A stretch of DNA of 49,162 bases, from positions 1-49,162 of the forward strand of contig JAEUSI010000006.1 in the NCBI GenBank assembly GCA_016788375.1, in the 5' to 3' direction. The translations under genes were made by a program, and so were the position numbers. This DNA is from Ignavibacteria bacterium. GTDB lineage: Bacteria > Bacteroidota > Ignavibacteria > Tepidaquicellales > Tepidaquicellaceae. Positions 9,692 to 18,552 of the stretch are shown here, piece after piece (within the stretch, counting starts at the first letter, position 1; the number at the start of each line of letters is the position of its first letter). The notes under the pieces are model-generated. The model searched no databases and was not told the origin of the DNA. It saw only the letters and a list, made by a program, of their open reading frames with translations.

Positions 9692-10333
9692 TTGAATTTG
9701 CTTGTAACAAATCCTTACTTAAGATTATTTATATCTGTCTCCGTATCTCTTATTTCATTATTTGCATTTAATCCTTATGAAATGGAAACGCTGACAAGAA
9801 TAATGATATGCTGGGATTTTTTCGGCATTACTTTTCTGATTTTAAGCTGGATAACTTTTTACAAAAAAGATTCGCACGGAATCAGAAAGATTGCTGCTAA
9901 ACAGGACTCGGGACACATTGTATTGTTCTTTATACTAATTGCAGCAACAATTTTAAGCCTGGTTGCAATAATTCTGCTTTTGAAATCAAAACAGGAATGG
10001 CTGCTTGAGAAGGAGATTGTGACAGCAATTTATTTCACAGGAGTATTGATTTCATGGCTTCTTCATCAGACATTGTATTCTATTCATTATGCACACCTTT
10101 TTTACAATGCAGTCAATACGGGAAAGCAGATTCTGATATTTCCCGGAACTGCCAAGCCGGATTATATGGATTTTGCATACTTTTCATTTACAAACGGAAT
10201 GACGTTTCAGGTATCGGATGTAATTGTCAACTCCGGATATATGAGAAAACTTGTATTGTTTCAGTCACTTGCTTCATTCGGTTTCAATACGATCATAATA
10301 GCGTTAAGTGTAAATGTAATTGTAAGCTTTTAA
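9692..10333 (+). CDS. DUF1345 family integral membrane protein
   Basis: The 213-residue product has about five hydrophobic helices and the DUF1345 hallmarks in its C-terminal half: a WLLHQTLYSIHYAHLFY segment, PDYMDFAYFSFTNGMTFQVSD and a final SLASFGFNTIIIAL helix. The molecular function of DUF1345 is not known; it is an inner-membrane protein. The start is TTG 9692, the first possible start after an in-frame stop; another TTG lies two codons on. No Shine-Dalgarno is seen. Its plus-strand neighbour upstream is the TolB-like lipoprotein, and the downstream gene is convergent. Confidence 0.8.
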   Translation: MNLLVTNPYLRLFISVSVSLISLFAFNPYEMETLTRIMICWDFFGITFLILSWITFYKKDSHGIRKIAAKQDSGHIVLFFILIAATILSLVAIILLLKSKQEWLLEKEIVTAIYFTGVLISWLLHQTLYSIHYAHLFYNAVNTGKQILIFPGTAKPDYMDFAYFSFTNGMTFQVSDVIVNSGYMRKLVLFQSLASFGFNTIIIALSVNVIVSF

Positions 10334-10359
10334 ACAATTTGGAAGAAATACCCCCCGGT

Positions 10360-11775
10360 TCATTTTATTTTTTCAATCACCTTTTTTGCATTCTCATTTT
10401 CCGGTTCAAGGCTGAGAACAATCTTATAATTTTTAACGGCTTCATCTTTATTTCCAGAGATAAGATATGCTTCGCCGAGACTGTCATAGCAGTTTGCAGT
10501 TTCCGGAAAAAGACCGGCATTTAAAGTGAAAATATCAATTGCAGCCTGAATGAGATTGTTCTGCAGAAACTGATAACCGATATTATTAAGCAAGCGATCA
10601 CCCTGAATTTTATAACCGTTCTCTTTTATAATTTTATTCAGATTTGTAGTAAAATATTCCTGACCTCTGGTTTGCAGAGTATCGTACAGAAACTGACCCA
10701 GTGGAAGCATGGGCATTTCAAAATCATTTCCTTTCATAATGTTTGTTATCTGACCTTCAATTGCTTCAGCGGCAAAATCATAATTAGACAGAATTATCAC
10801 CGTAAAATTTTCAGAAGGATACTGTACATAAACAGCATTAATTCCGGGTGCACCGCCTGCATATGCATTCCCGCACTTAGATTTGAATTCGGCAAATGAA
10901 ATATCTTTCAATTCGTCAAAGCCATTTATAAGAATGATTTTAAATTTGTCGGAAAGCAGATTATTGTCATTCATAAGAGAAAGATCAAATTTCAGCAAAT
11001 CACCTGCAGTCGAATACATCCCGCCTGCAGGAGAAGGCTGAACAGCGAATCTGTTATTGTCCGAAGGAATGCCTTTTATGTTTTTAATATAACCGACTGA
11101 TTTCAGCGGATCAGTATCTTCAATATATAGAAAGCCGGAGGAATTCATTTCAAGAGGTTTTAATATTCTTTCATTCAGATTTTCCGTGTAGGATTTACCC
11201 GAAACCATTTCGACAACTGCTCCAAGAATTACATATCCTGAATTAGAGTAACTGAATTCCTGTCCGGGAGGAAAAAGAAGCTGTTCCCTTGATATCAGAT
11301 TCAGCAAATCAGAATTCTCCCTGTATTTTTCCCTGTTCTGCATGAAATCAGGATTGTTAATATAATCCCCGAATCCCGAATTGTGTTTGAGTAAATTTGA
11401 AATGCTGACATTCTGCGATACATCCTGATTAAATAAACTTAAGTATTTACCGATATTATCATCAAGAGATAGCCTGTTTTCCTGTGCAAGCTGCAGTATC
11501 AGAACGGCAGTGAAAAGCTTTCCGATTGAGCCGATATTATATTTTGTATCACTGCTGTTTAAAATATTGTTTTCCCTGTCGGAATAACCATAAGATTTTT
11601 CGAAGATAACGTTTCCGTTTACGGCAGCAAGAACAGTTCCGGAAAAAAGGTCAATCTCCGCACACTTGTTCATAAATGAATCAAGATTGTTCTGAATATT
11701 GTCTGTTTTATCACCGGCTTTTGAATTCATAAGAACAATTAACAGTAATATCAGAGTAAATATTATTTTCCACAT
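10360..11775 (-). CDS. Serine hydrolase of the beta-lactamase/PBP4 family with C-terminal TPR tail
   Basis: This 471-residue exported protein starts with a signal peptide (MWKIIFTLILLLIVLMNSKAG). The PF00144-type domain has the nucleophile motif S83-I-G-K86 and the second motif Y176-S-N178; the third motif reads GGAPG in place of HTG, a common variant. After residue ~365 come TPR-like helices (ANCYDSLGEAYLISGNKDEAVKNY). This architecture is frequent in Bacteroidota and fits a periplasmic peptidase or esterase acting on cell-wall or D-amino peptides. The substrate cannot be assigned, and beta-lactam resistance should not be assumed. It is divergent from the cotH-like gene at 12002 across a 226-bp gap. 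Confidence 0.85.
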   Translation of the reverse strand: MWKIIFTLILLLIVLMNSKAGDKTDNIQNNLDSFMNKCAEIDLFSGTVLAAVNGNVIFEKSYGYSDRENNILNSSDTKYNIGSIGKLFTAVLILQLAQENRLSLDDNIGKYLSLFNQDVSQNVSISNLLKHNSGFGDYINNPDFMQNREKYRENSDLLNLISREQLLFPPGQEFSYSNSGYVILGAVVEMVSGKSYTENLNERILKPLEMNSSGFLYIEDTDPLKSVGYIKNIKGIPSDNNRFAVQPSPAGGMYSTAGDLLKFDLSLMNDNNLLSDKFKIILINGFDELKDISFAEFKSKCGNAYAGGAPGINAVYVQYPSENFTVIILSNYDFAAEAIEGQITNIMKGNDFEMPMLPLGQFLYDTLQTRGQEYFTTNLNKIIKENGYKIQGDRLLNNIGYQFLQNNLIQAAIDIFTLNAGLFPETANCYDSLGEAYLISGNKDEAVKNYKIVLSLEPENENAKKVIEKIK

Positions 11776-12001
11776 GATGTTTAATCTATTATTTATTAAT
11801 CAGACGCGTAAGAATGAAAATAGTCGCATATAAAATTTGAATATTAAGATGTTTACAGAAAACACAATTCCAGCCGGAGTTTTTTACAATTTCATTTACA
11901 AAAATTTACACTGCGATTAAACGGAATTCCTTATTTTTGAATTACAAAATCTCATTTCGTTGTATAAATTATTATAAAATTTATAACAATAATATCTTCT
12001 G

Positions 12002-14005
12002 ATGAAAACATTCAGCATACTTTTTATAATGTTTGCATTTCATTTATTTACCCGGGAAATAAAAGCTGATAATCCCGGAGATTCAGTATTTGCCGGACTT
12101 CAGGTTCATAATATCAACATACAATTTTTTATTGCAAACTACTGGGACTCGCTGACTTATTATTACAATAACGGCGGAGAGCAGTATATACCTGCAACTG
12201 TAACCGTTAACGGAATGATAATGGACAGTGTCGGAATCAGGTTCAAGGGAAATTCTTCATACAATCATCCGAATAACAAGAAGCCGTTTAAGATTTCGTT
12301 TGACGAATACAGGGATGATCAGCGGTGGAACGAAATGAAAAATGTAAACTTAAGCAACTGTTATCTTGACCCGTCTTTTATGAGGGAAAAGATTCATCTT
12401 GATTTCTGCAGGGATGCAGGCATACCTGCGCCGAGAGCAAATTACGCCAGGCTTTATATTAACGGCGCATTGTGGGGATTCTATTCGCTTGTGGAGCAGG
12501 TTGACAAAACTTTCCTTTCAACGCGGTACGGAGACAATGACGGAAATCTGTTCAAAGCTGTGGATGCATTCGGGAATTCAATCGTATCAGATTTAAAATG
12601 GTACGGGAGTTCACAGAGTTCTTATTACAACAGATATGAACTCAAAACAAATGAATCAGTTAATGACTGGACGGATCTCGTTACATTTCTTGATACGCTT
12701 AATAATAATGTAAACACACTGACTGCACTACCGACAAAAATTAATCTGAACAATTTTTACAGAGCGCTTGCAGCTGATATTATTTTCGGAAATCTTGATG
12801 CATACGTAAATTCCGGAAGGAATTTTTACATATATGATCTGCCGACTTCCGGAAAGTTTGAATGGATAGTATGGGATGCAGGTCTTAGCATAGGAGCGTA
12901 TCCGGGAGGAAGTTCATCAGTAGAAACCCTCAGTCTCACATACGTCGGAAATTCAGCCAACCGGCCACTTATTTCAAAAATTTATGCGACAACAGGACTG
13001 AAGAATGAATATCTGAGATCGCTGTGTTATCTATACAACGGATATTTTTCGGCTTCGAGGCTTTACCCTAAAGTTGACAGCATAGCAAACAAGATCCGGC
13101 CGTATGTTACTGAAGATCCGAGGAAGCAGTATACAACTGCAAATTTTGAAACAAACATAATAAGTGACATTACGCTCGGCGGTCAGAGAAAACCCGGAAT
13201 AAAGTCATTTATATCGGCAAGACAGACTAATGTACAGACACAGCTGACATCACTGGGAATTAACTGCAATCTGACTGTAAGTCCGGGTGATGTTGTAATA
13301 AATGAATTCATGGCACAGAATAATTCAATTCCTGATCCTGCAGGAGAGTTTGAAGACTGGATTGAAATCTACAATAACACAAACAATACAATAAACATAA
13401 GCGGAATGTATCTTACAGATGATTTCAGTGTTCCGTCAAAATGGCAGTTTCCGTCAAACACGACAATAGCAGCAAGAGGATATTTAATTGTATGGGCTGA
13501 TGAAGACAGTGCTCAGATCGGACTTCATGCAAATTTTAAATTGTCAGCGACGGGAGAGCAGATACTTTTTTCAAATATTAATGTGAGCCTGCTTGATTCG
13601 GTAAATTACGGAACACAGACTGCGGATTTAAGCATGTCCCGGATTCCGAATGGAACCGGTTTATTTGTTCAGGGACCGCCTACTTTTAATGCAAACAACA
13701 ACTTAACAGGGACAATCAATTCAGGATTAACTTTAAAACCATCGCAATACTTGCTTGAACAGAATTATCCTAATCCGTTTAACCCGGAAACAAAAATCAG
13801 TTACGAACTTCCTGTGGATCATTATGTAAGTATAAAAATTTATGACGCACTCGGCAGTCTGATCAGTACACTTGTAAATGAAAAACAGTATGCAGGCAGA
13901 TATCAGGTTAGTTTTAAAGGAAGTAATCTTCCGAGCGGAATGTATTTCTGTAAAATGGAAGCCGGTGATTTTGTGCAGACAAGAAGGATGGTATTGATAA
14001 AATAA
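12002..14005 (+). CDS. Secreted CotH kinase-like protein with lamin-tail domain and T9SS sorting domain
   Basis: This 667-residue protein has four parts. A signal peptide covers about residues 1-22. A CotH-like domain follows (about 30-400), with FKGNSSYNHPNNKKPFKISFD, YSLVEQVDKTFL, GNLDAYVN (D266) and WDAGLSIG (D292). A lamin-tail (LTD) domain lies at about 431-545 (NEFMAQNN, DWIEIYN). The C-terminal T9SS type A sorting domain (about 585-667) begins QNYPNPFNPETK and ends RRMVLIK. CotH proteins are atypical protein kinases known from spore coats and fungal surfaces. Here the cargo signals imply an extracellular or surface location. CotH kinases usually have a second Asp after WD; this one reads W-D-A-G. 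The dockerin-like gene follows after 27 bp and may be co-transcribed. Confidence 0.85.
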   Translation: MKTFSILFIMFAFHLFTREIKADNPGDSVFAGLQVHNINIQFFIANYWDSLTYYYNNGGEQYIPATVTVNGMIMDSVGIRFKGNSSYNHPNNKKPFKISFDEYRDDQRWNEMKNVNLSNCYLDPSFMREKIHLDFCRDAGIPAPRANYARLYINGALWGFYSLVEQVDKTFLSTRYGDNDGNLFKAVDAFGNSIVSDLKWYGSSQSSYYNRYELKTNESVNDWTDLVTFLDTLNNNVNTLTALPTKINLNNFYRALAADIIFGNLDAYVNSGRNFYIYDLPTSGKFEWIVWDAGLSIGAYPGGSSSVETLSLTYVGNSANRPLISKIYATTGLKNEYLRSLCYLYNGYFSASRLYPKVDSIANKIRPYVTEDPRKQYTTANFETNIISDITLGGQRKPGIKSFISARQTNVQTQLTSLGINCNLTVSPGDVVINEFMAQNNSIPDPAGEFEDWIEIYNNTNNTINISGMYLTDDFSVPSKWQFPSNTTIAARGYLIVWADEDSAQIGLHANFKLSATGEQILFSNINVSLLDSVNYGTQTADLSMSRIPNGTGLFVQGPPTFNANNNLTGTINSGLTLKPSQYLLEQNYPNPFNPETKISYELPVDHYVSIKIYDALGSLISTLVNEKQYAGRYQVSFKGSNLPSGMYFCKMEAGDFVQTRRMVLIK

Positions 14006-14032
14006 TATTTCTTAAATTTTAATAATTGACTT

Positions 14033-15463
14033 ATGAAAATCAGAATTATACTTGCAGCACTTTTATTGGTAACATATTCCAGACTGTTGAAAGCAGATAC
14101 AACTTATACAGAACTGGTAGTTCCGAAATATATTGGCAGCAAAACGGCGAACGGTACAAACAATGCAAGAACTCCTTTTGCCGTATGCCTGAGAATAACA
14201 GGATTACAGCCGAATACAGCTTATGATGTTCAGATCGGTATAGGACTGATTACAGATGCAGCTACTTCATTCGGAGCAGGGAATATCTGGAACAGAAACA
14301 GGAATGCATTCACCGGTCAGCGAGATACGCTTGCATTTACAACCGATTCCAACGGTGACAGCGGACCATTCTGGTCTTATTTGCAGCCGACCGGAAACAG
14401 CTCAAGATTTAACGCCGGACAGATTCATAATCTAAGAGTCGGAATAGCAGTTACCGGAGGAAGTATTTCAAATGATCCCGCTTATATTGGTACTAAACAA
14501 ATTACTGCGCTTGACATAGCTGTTACTGAAAGAACAGCTTCAACAGCAGATGACGGTGCATTCATCAAAGGAACAGGATTTACAGGTGAAGCAGGAAAAT
14601 ATGTTTTAGTTTATAATGATACATCAGGAACAGGAGATCCGTTGTATTCATACCAGGTCAGAAATTCAGTTGCAACAAATACATCGCAGACTGAATTACC
14701 TGCATTAATCAATGATGTATTTCTTCAGGGAGGAACAAGCTCTGCAGGAGATTTTGCGGCTGTGATTCCCATAGGTGCAAACAATTCAAACGGAGTAAGA
14801 AGAATAGAATTCAGGAATCCGGACAATTCAATCTATTCAGAGTATATAGACAATAACGGAATTTTTCCGAACGGTGCTAATACTGCAAGTATTACAAGAA
14901 GAAGTGCAGCTGTAATAAACAGATTTTCTGCAATTAATCTCAAGGCATTGCTTGAAGGATTTTATGATCAGATGACAAATATAATGATACAGGATACAGT
15001 GCTAGTATCCGTAAGAAGCTCAGTTTCACCTTATTCTGTAATTGAAATTTCAAAGGACGTGCTTGCTTCCGACGGAACAGGAATTTTCGGCTTTAACAAT
15101 ACCGCTGACGGAACGCCTTATTACATCGTAATACAGCACCGAAATTCAATCGAAACCTGGAGTGCTTCAGGTATCAGTTTTATTAACGGAAGTATCAGTT
15201 ATGATTTTACTTACGGAGCTTCACAGGCATACGGAAACAATCTTGTTCTAAAAGGTTCTAAATACTGCGTATACAGCGGTGACACGAATCAGGATGAAAT
15301 TATCGATGCATCAGATATCAGCAGTGTGGAAAATCAGGTGATAAACGGAGGATCGGGCTATATTCCGGAAGATGTAAACGGAGATGAATTTATAGATGCT
15401 TCGGATTTAAGTTTAGTTGAAAACAATGCAGGCAATACAATTTTTGCCGTAAAGCCTATATAA
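14033..15463 (+). CDS. Secreted protein with dockerin-like C-terminus
   Basis: The 476-residue product has a signal peptide (MKIRIILAALLLVTYSRLLKA). Its middle part (about 300-410) carries an LKALLEGFYD...HRNSIETWS-type segment that I recognise as recurrent in secreted proteins of this bacterial group. It ends with two EF-hand-like calcium loops, DTNQDEIIDASD and DVNGDEFIDASD, spaced as in a type I dockerin. No T9SS sorting domain is present, unlike the upstream CotH-like protein. Dockerins normally dock onto cohesins; no cohesin is visible in the window. No catalytic domain was recognised. The gene is probably in one operon with the CotH-like gene. Confidence 0.7.
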   Translation: MKIRIILAALLLVTYSRLLKADTTYTELVVPKYIGSKTANGTNNARTPFAVCLRITGLQPNTAYDVQIGIGLITDAATSFGAGNIWNRNRNAFTGQRDTLAFTTDSNGDSGPFWSYLQPTGNSSRFNAGQIHNLRVGIAVTGGSISNDPAYIGTKQITALDIAVTERTASTADDGAFIKGTGFTGEAGKYVLVYNDTSGTGDPLYSYQVRNSVATNTSQTELPALINDVFLQGGTSSAGDFAAVIPIGANNSNGVRRIEFRNPDNSIYSEYIDNNGIFPNGANTASITRRSAAVINRFSAINLKALLEGFYDQMTNIMIQDTVLVSVRSSVSPYSVIEISKDVLASDGTGIFGFNNTADGTPYYIVIQHRNSIETWSASGISFINGSISYDFTYGASQAYGNNLVLKGSKYCVYSGDTNQDEIIDASDISSVENQVINGGSGYIPEDVNGDEFIDASDLSLVENNAGNTIFAVKPI

Positions 15464-15485
15464 GAATTGTTTAATTCATTTTTAT

Positions 15486-15540
15486 AAAATCCCCGCTCAA
15501 TAAGTCATTTCTGGCAAAACATTAAACGGGTTTTTTTTTT
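15486..15540 (+). terminator. Possible terminator after the dockerin-like gene
   Basis: CCCG (15492-15495) can pair with CGGG (15527-15530), followed at once by ten T residues, and AAAA at 15486-15489 can extend the stem. The loop is long (about 31 nt), so the structure is weak; the T tract is the main support. It lies in the 125-bp gap between convergent genes. Confidence 0.35.
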
Positions 15541-15588
15541 ATGTTACATTGTAAAAATGAATTATTTATTCACAAAAAAAGTAAAACA

Positions 15589-17748
15589 TTACAGCTTTAA
15601 TTTTATACCTCCGTTAATTGAAAACCCTTCGGTGTGAGTCCAAATATCGTCAAACACAGGATCATTATGAGGACCGCTAACCACTTCCTTATAATTACTT
15701 TGCTTTGTGTCCGTAAAATTTTCAAAATTCAGATAAACGGAAAAATATTCAAAAGGCTTTTCTATCATAAAACCAAACTCCCAGTAAGGAGGCGCTGTAT
15801 TGCCAAAAGTCAGGATCTGACTGCCGGAATAATATGCTTCGAGTCCCAGTTTTAAGAAATCATGTTTTTCGAAAATGAGTGCAAGATTAAGTTTATTATT
15901 CGGAAGCAGGGGCATGGAAGTAACAGGATTAAGATAATCGGCATTTGCTTCCGTAAAAGTATAACCGAGAAAGAGTTTGTAGTTTTCCTTAAACACGAAT
16001 TTAGCATTTGTTTCAAAACCCATGCTCCTTACAGGTTCGGAAGCATTGGAAAAGTAATTAATCTCTGATGAATCATAGTTCAGGATCAGCGGACTCTTTA
16101 TGTAGGTATAAAAAAACATCTGATTTAAAGAAAAGAAAAAATCATCTCCGATGATGGAATTAAAATTAATGTCTGCAGTTCCTCCGTAGCTTAATTCCGG
16201 ATCTAGATTGCTTATACCGGAAATATTTTTGTAATGAATCTGTTCGGCATCTTCTGTAAAAAGAGAAGGTATTTTGTATCCGTTTCCAATGCTGATTCGT
16301 GAAGTGAATTTATTGTTAAATTTCATCAGAGCTGAAATTCTCGGAAGCACAAAAAGCCGGTAATCGTTTACATAGTCAAGACGCAAGCCGAATTCGAAAA
16401 GTAATTTATCTGAAGCGTCATAATTATCCTGAGCATAAAAACTGTATGTGGTAATATTCTGATCTCTTGTGCCGGAGGGAAAAGCTCCGGTTTCAATAAA
16501 ATCATCAAAAATAAAATTCATGCCTAAGATTAAATCATGATATCCGATATTTTTATATATAGAGAGATCCGAGTAGGAATAATACTGATCTCCTTTGAAG
16601 GTGTAGTCATCCAGTTCTATGTCACGGTTATAGTAATTAAAACTTTGTCTGAAGCTTAATTTTGAAGTGCTGTTAAGAATCTTTTCAAATTCAGCCAGTG
16701 TAATATTTCTCAGTGAATAATTATTTTCATAATAAGTATGAATCCCGCTGCCGGAGTTTTTAATCAGAGTATAATCCCCGCCTTTCCTGTTCTGCACGGA
16801 AAAATTATTGCTTAAACTGAGTTTTATATCTGAATCAAAGTTCAGAAAAATTTTCGGCGAGACATTAACATACCAGCTGTCCGCAAGTTCGGTAAAATCG
16901 TCATGATCAACATCGGCAGGTCTTTGAGTATTGTACGAAGAAAATAAAGTATATCCTGTGCTGCCGAACATTCCGGAGAGAAAAGCAGAAAGATCAGTTG
17001 CGCCGAGAGAGGACTGATTATAAAGCAGGTTGTAGAGATTTTTTTCAGTATAGCTTTTAGAAATGAAATTAATCACTCCGGCAATCGCGCCGCCTCCGTA
17101 AAGAGTTGAAGCAGGACCTTTAATGAGCTCGACCTGTCTGAGGTCAAGCGGCGGAATTTCCAGAATGCTGAGGTTTGAAGAAAAATTGGAATAATTCGGA
17201 TAACCGTCCTTTAACAATTGAGTATACCTTCCGTCAAGACCCTGAAGACGAATACTTGCATTTCCCGACACAGCTGAATTCTGCTGGACAAGGACTCCTG
17301 TGGATTCGTGAAGCAGCATTGATATATTGGATGGTCTCATATTGCTTTTTTCGTCAATCTCCTCGAACTCTATGACTTCGACTCTTGTTGGTTCATCATC
17401 AATAGTCCTGCTTGTTCTGGTTGAAGTAATAATTATCTCATCGGTCTCTTCGGATTTTTCTTCAAGAAATATTGTGTAAATCTTCTCAGCAGGAATTGTC
17501 ACGGACAAAGTATTTTCTTCGTATCCGATGAGTTTAAAACTTATTTCATATTTCCCTTCCGGAATATTCTTAAAAACAATATATCCGCCTTTTCCGGAGG
17601 AAGTTTTATAATCAGAGTTTTTTATTATTGCGGTTACTCCTTCCAGAGGATTTTTGTCGTGAGTGTCTTTGATAAATGCTTCAAAAATATTCTGAGAGTG
17701 AATATTTCCCGCATATAACAAAAACATCATAATTAAAAATGTTTTCAT
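15589..17748 (-). CDS. TonB-dependent outer-membrane receptor
   Basis: This 719-residue receptor begins with a signal peptide (MKTFLIMMFLLYAGNIHSQ). A carboxypeptidase-regulatory-like domain follows (about 20-95; GGYIVFKNIPEGKYEISFKL), then a TonB-box-like DEIIITSTRTSR at about 100-112. The plug domain (about 113-235) contains VELIKGPASTLYGGGAIAGVINFISK, and a long beta-barrel with many aromatic strands completes the protein. Such receptors import a ligand across the outer membrane using TonB energy. The ligand is not evident. The upstream DUF6660-like gene, 49 bp away on the same strand, suggests metal ions or a metal complex, because that family is typically found with metal-handling genes. 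Confidence 0.92.
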   Translation of the reverse strand: MKTFLIMMFLLYAGNIHSQNIFEAFIKDTHDKNPLEGVTAIIKNSDYKTSSGKGGYIVFKNIPEGKYEISFKLIGYEENTLSVTIPAEKIYTIFLEEKSEETDEIIITSTRTSRTIDDEPTRVEVIEFEEIDEKSNMRPSNISMLLHESTGVLVQQNSAVSGNASIRLQGLDGRYTQLLKDGYPNYSNFSSNLSILEIPPLDLRQVELIKGPASTLYGGGAIAGVINFISKSYTEKNLYNLLYNQSSLGATDLSAFLSGMFGSTGYTLFSSYNTQRPADVDHDDFTELADSWYVNVSPKIFLNFDSDIKLSLSNNFSVQNRKGGDYTLIKNSGSGIHTYYENNYSLRNITLAEFEKILNSTSKLSFRQSFNYYNRDIELDDYTFKGDQYYSYSDLSIYKNIGYHDLILGMNFIFDDFIETGAFPSGTRDQNITTYSFYAQDNYDASDKLLFEFGLRLDYVNDYRLFVLPRISALMKFNNKFTSRISIGNGYKIPSLFTEDAEQIHYKNISGISNLDPELSYGGTADINFNSIIGDDFFFSLNQMFFYTYIKSPLILNYDSSEINYFSNASEPVRSMGFETNAKFVFKENYKLFLGYTFTEANADYLNPVTSMPLLPNNKLNLALIFEKHDFLKLGLEAYYSGSQILTFGNTAPPYWEFGFMIEKPFEYFSVYLNFENFTDTKQSNYKEVVSGPHNDPVFDDIWTHTEGFSINGGIKLKL

Positions 17749-17797
17749 TAATTGATAGATTAAAATTGTTAAATAATAATAACAGGTATAAATTTAT

Positions 17798-18121
17798 TTA
17801 ACAAATCTCAGGCGGCTGCCAGAAAGAGGAAGAAAAATCTCCCGGGAAAAATTCAGCTCGGGTAAAGAAATTTCCGGCAAGGAATCCGGGATTTTCAGGA
17901 ATAAAATAAGGACTGTGTAAAAAGATATAATTACCGCAGAAATAACAGAGACATGAGCATTCGCAGTCTTCACTGCAGTCCTGTTCTTCGGAATTATCAC
18001 TGTTGCAATAATCTTTATATTCAATATGATTAATTCCGCTGAACGGATAGTAATAATCATAGCATTGGAGAGAAGGCAGAACTACAAAATATAGTGCCAG
18101 TATGTAAGTGAAAATTTTCAC
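17798..18121 (-). CDS. Small exported Cys-rich protein, DUF6660-like
   Basis: The 107-residue product has a signal peptide (MKIFTYILALYFVVLPSLQC) and a central acidic, Cys-rich stretch with eight cysteines between about residues 39 and 67 (DCSEDCECSCLCYFC). It ends SSFWQPPEIC, the WQPP ending I associate with DUF6660 proteins of Bacteroidota, which accompany metal efflux or uptake genes. The start is GTG at 18119-18121. It is immediately upstream of the TonB receptor and likely co-transcribed. The cysteines fit metal binding or sensing in the periplasm, which is inference. The family call rests on the ends and the Cys block only. Confidence 0.65.
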   Translation of the reverse strand: MKIFTYILALYFVVLPSLQCYDYYYPFSGINHIEYKDYCNSDNSEEQDCSEDCECSCLCYFCGNYIFLHSPYFIPENPGFLAGNFFTRAEFFPGDFSSSFWQPPEIC

Positions 18122-18381
18122 CGTTCAAATTAGAATTATCCGGGATTAATTTCAATATTATTATGAATTGTGCTGAGGAAAAATATTCAGGCAATTTATC
18201 AGCGTGGATAATTGTTCATTTGAGAAATTTTTCTTCATAAATGATAAAAAAATTACAGCAATTACAATTCTCGGTGTTTATACGCAAAGTTTTGGATGAA
18301 TGCGAAAAAAGCAGCAGCAGGTATAAAATCTCAATTGTAACTCTTTTATATTTTGATTATTTTACACACTTAAAATTTCAC

Positions 18382-18453
18382 GGTCCCATCGACTAGGGGT
18401 TAGGTCGTCACTCTTTCACAGTGAAAACACGGGTTCGAATCCCGTTGGGACCG
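18382..18453 (+). tRNA. tRNA-Glu (anticodon TTC)
   Basis: A full cloverleaf can be drawn. The acceptor stem is GGTCCCA/TGGGACC and the D stem GAC/GTC. The anticodon stem TCACT/AGTGA encloses the loop CTTTCAC with anticodon TTC at 18415-18417. The T arm ACGGG-TTCGAAT-CCCGT follows, then discriminator G18453. CCA is not encoded (the next bases are CAA). A strong terminator follows at 18463. Confidence 0.95.
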
Positions 18454-18462
18454 CAACTTATT

Positions 18463-18491
18463 AAAAGGGAAATCAATTTTCCCTTTTTTTT
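18463..18491 (+). terminator. Rho-independent terminator after tRNA-Glu
   Basis: AAAAGGGAAA (18463-18472) pairs with TTTCCCTTTT (18478-18487) around a loop of about five bases, and the T run continues to 18491. It separates the tRNA-Glu transcript from the Rrf2-iscS group. Confidence 0.85.
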
Positions 18492-18502
18492 ATTTTGAAA
18501 TA

Positions 18503-18517
18503 GGACTATGTTAGTCC
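18503..18517. promoter_or_regulatory. Putative Rrf2/IscR-type operator
   Basis: A perfect inverted repeat GGACTA-TGT-TAGTCC lies 35 bp before the ATG of the Rrf2 regulator. Its core GACTATGTTAGTC has the same arms and spacing as the GACT-R-WWW-Y-AGTC core of the E. coli IscR type-1 site, with one departure (G in the centre). A TTGAAA that could be a -35 element lies just upstream at 18495-18500. Autoregulation by the downstream Rrf2 protein is the natural reading; it is inferred. Confidence 0.55.
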
Positions 18518-18552
18518 ACATTTAAAATTCAGGAATATAAGAGATAATCAGG

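Noticed and set aside
10054-10524. 156-codon plus-strand frame overlapping the DUF1345 gene and the serine hydrolase
   Set aside because: It is a frame-shifted reading of the DUF1345 gene, Cys-rich and without family features.
11932-11939. TATTTTTG matching the Bacteroidota -7 element (TAnnTTTG) before the CotH-like gene
   Set aside because: No TTTG-type -33 partner lies at the right distance and the local DNA is very AT-rich, so chance is likely.
17794-18060. 88-codon minus-strand frame overlapping the Cys-rich DUF6660-like gene
   Set aside because: The other frame has a signal peptide, clustered cysteines and the WQPP ending, so this one is the shadow.
18122-18381. 260-bp gap between the DUF6660-like gene and tRNA-Glu
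   Set aside because: I looked for a small gene, riboswitch or repeats and saw none; it presumably holds promoters for both sides.
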